From Cerioporus squamosus (Eukaryota; Basidiomycota; Agaricomycetes; Polyporales; Polyporaceae), in contig JABYQS010000926.1 of the NCBI GenBank assembly GCA_022592435.1, positions 1-11,033 of the forward strand: a stretch of 11,033 nucleotides of DNA. The letters run 5' to 3'. The notes under the pieces were generated by a model that saw nothing but the letters and a program-made list of their open reading frames with translations, was not told where the DNA came from and made no database searches. The position numbers and the translations under genes were made by a program. Each line of letters begins with the position of its first letter. Positions within the stretch are counted from its first letter, which is position 1. Shown here in pieces: positions 8,238-11,033 of the stretch.

Positions 8238-8391
8238 TGTCCGAGGAGGCTGCGATAGAGCGACTCGGGGAGGGGTTCTCAAAGGGGACGGATCCACACC
8301 GAAGAGCTCTGCGTCCAGTGAATCATCTGAGTCAGGAGCTGGACGGGCTCTATCGTCCTGTACCGAACGAGACCGGAACCTTTCTATGCAT

Positions 8392-9863
8392 ATTCCTTGA
8401 GGCGAAGCCGTGATAGGTCCGGGAGAGGGAAAGGAGGTAGAGAGCAGTTGCTGAGGTGCAGAATTGACGACGTGATTTCTGGCCGAACTACTCGTAACGC
8501 GCTATGGTGGTTGGAGGCTGGTGTGATCGGAGGAGGAGCGTCATGCTTGGGAAGGCTGTGGTCAGCGAGCCGACGACAGGACATGACCTTCAGCAGGGCG
8601 ATACGGCGATGATTTCGAGTTGCGCGGATGAAAACCACGAGCACACCACCTGGCGGACAGATATAGCCGTCCAGGTCAAAGTGAGACTGTGAGACAAAGC
8701 GCGGCAAAGCGGAACTAAAGATGGACTTACCCAACAATTGAAATTGTGAATACGCTGCAAAGAGCAAGTTGAGGCGTTTCCTTTGCATGAGTATCATCGG
8801 GTATCGTGGACGGATAGGAACGAGCAAGTTGACACGCCCAGCGTGAACCACCATGACCGGCGCTGGACATCCGCAACGCTGCCACTCGGAGCGACATGTC
8901 GCCCAGTGGCAAGGCCTGGCACTCTAGTGTCAGAAGCGCAATTAAGGCTTGGGTAGCGACCGTTACTCAGGCAAGACTGTGGAGCCGATCCGTCACCCGA
9001 CCGCGAGAGCTCGCGTTAGGGGAGAGGTCCTGAAGTCGTTGGTAGCCACTGTTATGGTCAACCGTGCAGTCTTGAGGAGCAAATCAAGCGTAGCCAAAGA
9101 TGTCCTGGCACAAAGGTGTGTTCGTTTGCGCCGCGACCATGCGATGAGACGGATCCGTGGCCATATCTTCTGGATTCGACATAGATGAAGGCCGCGTGGC
9201 AGAGCGAGGATCTTGACCTCATAAACGTTGAGGTGAGTTAGCTCAGCGCGGGAACCCTGCAGAAGATCAAATACCTTTGCCGTTTGGATCGCTGTACCAA
9301 CCAATGCTGACGAGCTGTGTGTTGACGTCGCGACCACTGGCATGCGACGATACTTCAAGCAAGTTCAACACCGTGACGCAACCGCTGAAGGCGGAGCACT
9401 TGGCCATGAGGACTCTCCAGCTTCGTAACGAGGACAATGAGGCATAGTAATTCGTACTTTGGTTAGGAAAGTGTAGGAGGGTGAAGGTGAGAACGTTCCT
9501 GAGTACGACGTGACGGTGGACCTCGTAGTCACTACTAGTAGCCAAAGGCGCTTATGAGGAGCTCGGCCGCAGAGTCCGGGCGTCCACTCTGCACGAAACC
9601 ACGACCAAAATTCGATGATTGCCCGTCCATACACCCGCTGGGCCCGGATCGACGGTGGGATCTTTGCAGAGCTCCTCCTCGGACATGTCAGTTGGGCGCG
9701 AGGGAATACTAGGAACCATTCCGAGCTCTGTGTGACAGTACTGGCAGCTGCTGGCGCGTTCGGCTCACTGCAGGATGCATCCCCCAAGTACTTACTGCTA
9801 CCGCTGCAGATAAAGTGAGTCTTGGCCCGCATCTAGTACCCCAGCGAGGTACTTACCACAGCC
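8392..9863. other. Long intergenic stretch upstream of gene 2 and of the P450
   Basis: The 1.47 kb separates the divergent 5' ends of homeodomain gene 2 (minus) and the P450 (plus), so it should contain both promoters. On the minus strand a pyrimidine-rich block lies just upstream of 8391, and a GTAAGT...CACAG pair (8730-8687, 44 nt) could be a leader intron of gene 2; spliced, it does not give an open frame. A perfect 10-bp palindrome CTACTAGTAG lies at 9532-9541. Open frames up to about 155 residues occur (for example 9365-9832 minus) but show no domain, composition or splice evidence. No tRNA or transposon ends were found. Confidence 0.45.
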
Positions 9864-11033
9864 ATGGTAACACCCTCCGTAGGAGCCCTGACGGCCGCTG
9901 TACTGACGGTCGCCGTGCTCTCCGTTCTGTGGAGACATCGCACTCGACGTTCGCGGCTACCTCCTGGGCCTCCACCCCTCCCGATAATCGGCAACATACT
10001 CGACATACCCCGCAAGCTGTGTTTCGCGGACTACCAGGCACTTGCCGACAAGTACGGTGCGTGCGTCTTGCTATCATCTCCTCCACTCTGACCTCACGTA
10101 AGAGTACCACAGGCGATGTGGTATATCTGGATGCGGTCATGCAATCCATCGTCGTTCTGGGGACGTACGCAGGTGCATCTGAGCTCCTAGATAGGCGTTC
10201 ATCTAGGTACTCGGACAGGCCGAGCCTCGTCATGGCAAGCCTGTGAGTGCTCTATGGTCTCTTGGCCCCGTTCTATGATTGCTCACCTTTCCAATCATCG
10301 CATTCGCCACAATAGCATAAGGGGGGACTGGCTCATCCCTATAGTGGATACACTGACTTGTGGCGCCAACGAAGGAAAAGATTCCACGAGTTCTTCAGCG
10401 CGACCGCGATCCGAGACTATGCATATGCGCAAGAAGCTGGGGCTCGGAAACTTGTCCGGCTGCTTCTCTCTGCGCCAGAGAAGTATTCTGACAATGTGGA
10501 ATTGTACGTGCGATCCACAACCGTCGTTCACTAGTTGTGTAAAGCTGATGCAATCCACGCTTTGCCTCCTCTCGACGCAGCGCCTTTGGCTCGACCATAT
10601 TCTCTGCAGTGTATGGCATCAAAATCTCGTCTCCGAACGATAGGTACCTCGTCATGGCGGATGAAGCCATGCGCATCATCAAGGGAGCATACACTCCGGG
10701 AAAGTTCCTCGTCGAAGTCTTCCCGTTCATCAGACACCTTCCTGCCTGGCTTCCTGGCATGAGCTTCAAGCGCAAGGCAGCTGAATGGAGTGTCTTGATC
10801 CAGAAGATGCGTAACACACCGTTAAACGCAGCGCTTGACAGCATTGTTCGTCCGTCCACCTTTGTTCCTCAATGTGACACTCATGCTCAACTCGTCTCTC
10901 GTCCAGCGCCGTGGCGACACCCAGCCATGTATCCTCACGACGATACTCGACGAAGCCTCGAGTGAGGGTCGACTCCCCGACCACGAAGAGGCACTAGCCA
11001 GGGATGTATGCGGTGTCGCTTATCTCGGTGCGT
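9864..11033 (+). CDS. Cytochrome P450 monooxygenase, N-terminal part, cut by window end; one apparent frame break
   Basis: This looks like a microsomal P450 (haem-thiolate monooxygenase) of a basidiomycete-expanded family; its substrate is unknown. It starts CCATGG at 9864. There is a membrane anchor (about residues 8-23), the proline hinge LPPGPPPLPIIGN (32-44), YSDRP, the C-helix WRQRR (WxxxR motif), then SAVYGIKI, PAWLPGMSFKRKAA, and DVCGVAYLGA at the very end. Exons are 9864-10056, 10113-10242, 10316 (or 10345)-10503, 10581-10845 and 10907 onward. With a 10315 acceptor, exon 3 encodes DWLIPIV, then the frame breaks by one missing base near 10347 before YTDLWRQRR. With the alternative acceptor CTATAG at 10344 the frame stays intact but that segment is lost. 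The ExxR and haem-binding Cys lie beyond the window. The final GGTGCGT may be a further 5' splice site at 11028. Confidence 0.85.

Noticed and set aside
6347..8391. Mating-type A (HD1/HD2) locus
   Set aside because: Mating-type HD genes are usually long, divergently transcribed, and have one homeodomain each near the N-terminus. These genes are short, in the same orientation, and have two homeodomains each.
8384..8854. Minus-strand open frame of 156 residues with an internal GTAAGT...CACAG
   Set aside because: Splicing the apparent intron produces an immediate stop, and unspliced it has no known motif. At best it is leader sequence of homeodomain gene 2.
9532..9541. Perfect palindrome CTACTAGTAG
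   Set aside because: A single 10-bp palindrome in 11 kb is expected by chance, and it has no partner site or position relative to a gene that suggests function.
9365..9832. Minus-strand open frame of 155 residues upstream of the P450
   Set aside because: Its composition is typical of chance frames in GC-rich DNA, with no domain or conserved motif and no intron-compatible extension.
10843..10910. A further frameshift in the P450 around 10870
   Set aside because: A 61-nt intron (GTTCGT at 10846, CCAG at 10906) joins LDSI to RRGD in the correct phase, so no lesion is needed.

Overview
The window looks like nuclear DNA of a mushroom-forming basidiomycete, probably an Agaricomycete close to the Polyporales. 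The evidence is compact genes split by short introns of about 50 to 77 nt (GTNNGT donors, CTNAC-like branch sites), a basidiomycete-style HET protein opening with MRLLNT, and a P450 of the kind expanded in wood-decay fungi. The organism assignment is inference.

Layout, left to right. A 465-bp non-autonomous hAT element (78-542) has 15-bp terminal inverted repeats and a perfect 8-bp target duplication (CCCTCACC). It sits 39 bp upstream of the start codon of a membrane-anchored alpha/beta hydrolase with a TAP-like C-terminal domain (582-2636, + strand, three exons). A mostly empty stretch follows. Next is a HET-domain (heterokaryon incompatibility) gene (3462-6142, +) with a long C-terminal extension, one coding intron and two possible 5'-leader introns. 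Two paralogous minus-strand genes (6347-7216 and 7692 to about 8237/8391) then each encode two tandem homeodomains. All four homeodomains are interrupted by an intron at the same base, inside the codon of the helix-3 Trp (position 48). About 1.5 kb without a convincing gene follows. The window ends inside a microsomal cytochrome P450 (9864 to beyond 11033, +), cut at the start of its I-helix.

The most interesting content is the tandem double-homeodomain gene pair. The shared intron position suggests that an intron-bearing homeodomain was duplicated within a gene, and that the gene was then duplicated. Three of the four domains lack the nearly invariant DNA-contacting Asn51.

The hydrolase, the HET gene and the P450 each contain a point where the homologous reading frame jumps as if exactly one base were missing (1119-1120, 4330-4333, about 10347). 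These could be consensus errors or real lesions; the homeodomain genes are intact. The genes do not form an obvious pathway. The mix of HET, P450, hydrolase, young regulators and a transposable element looks like an accessory region, not a metabolic cluster.
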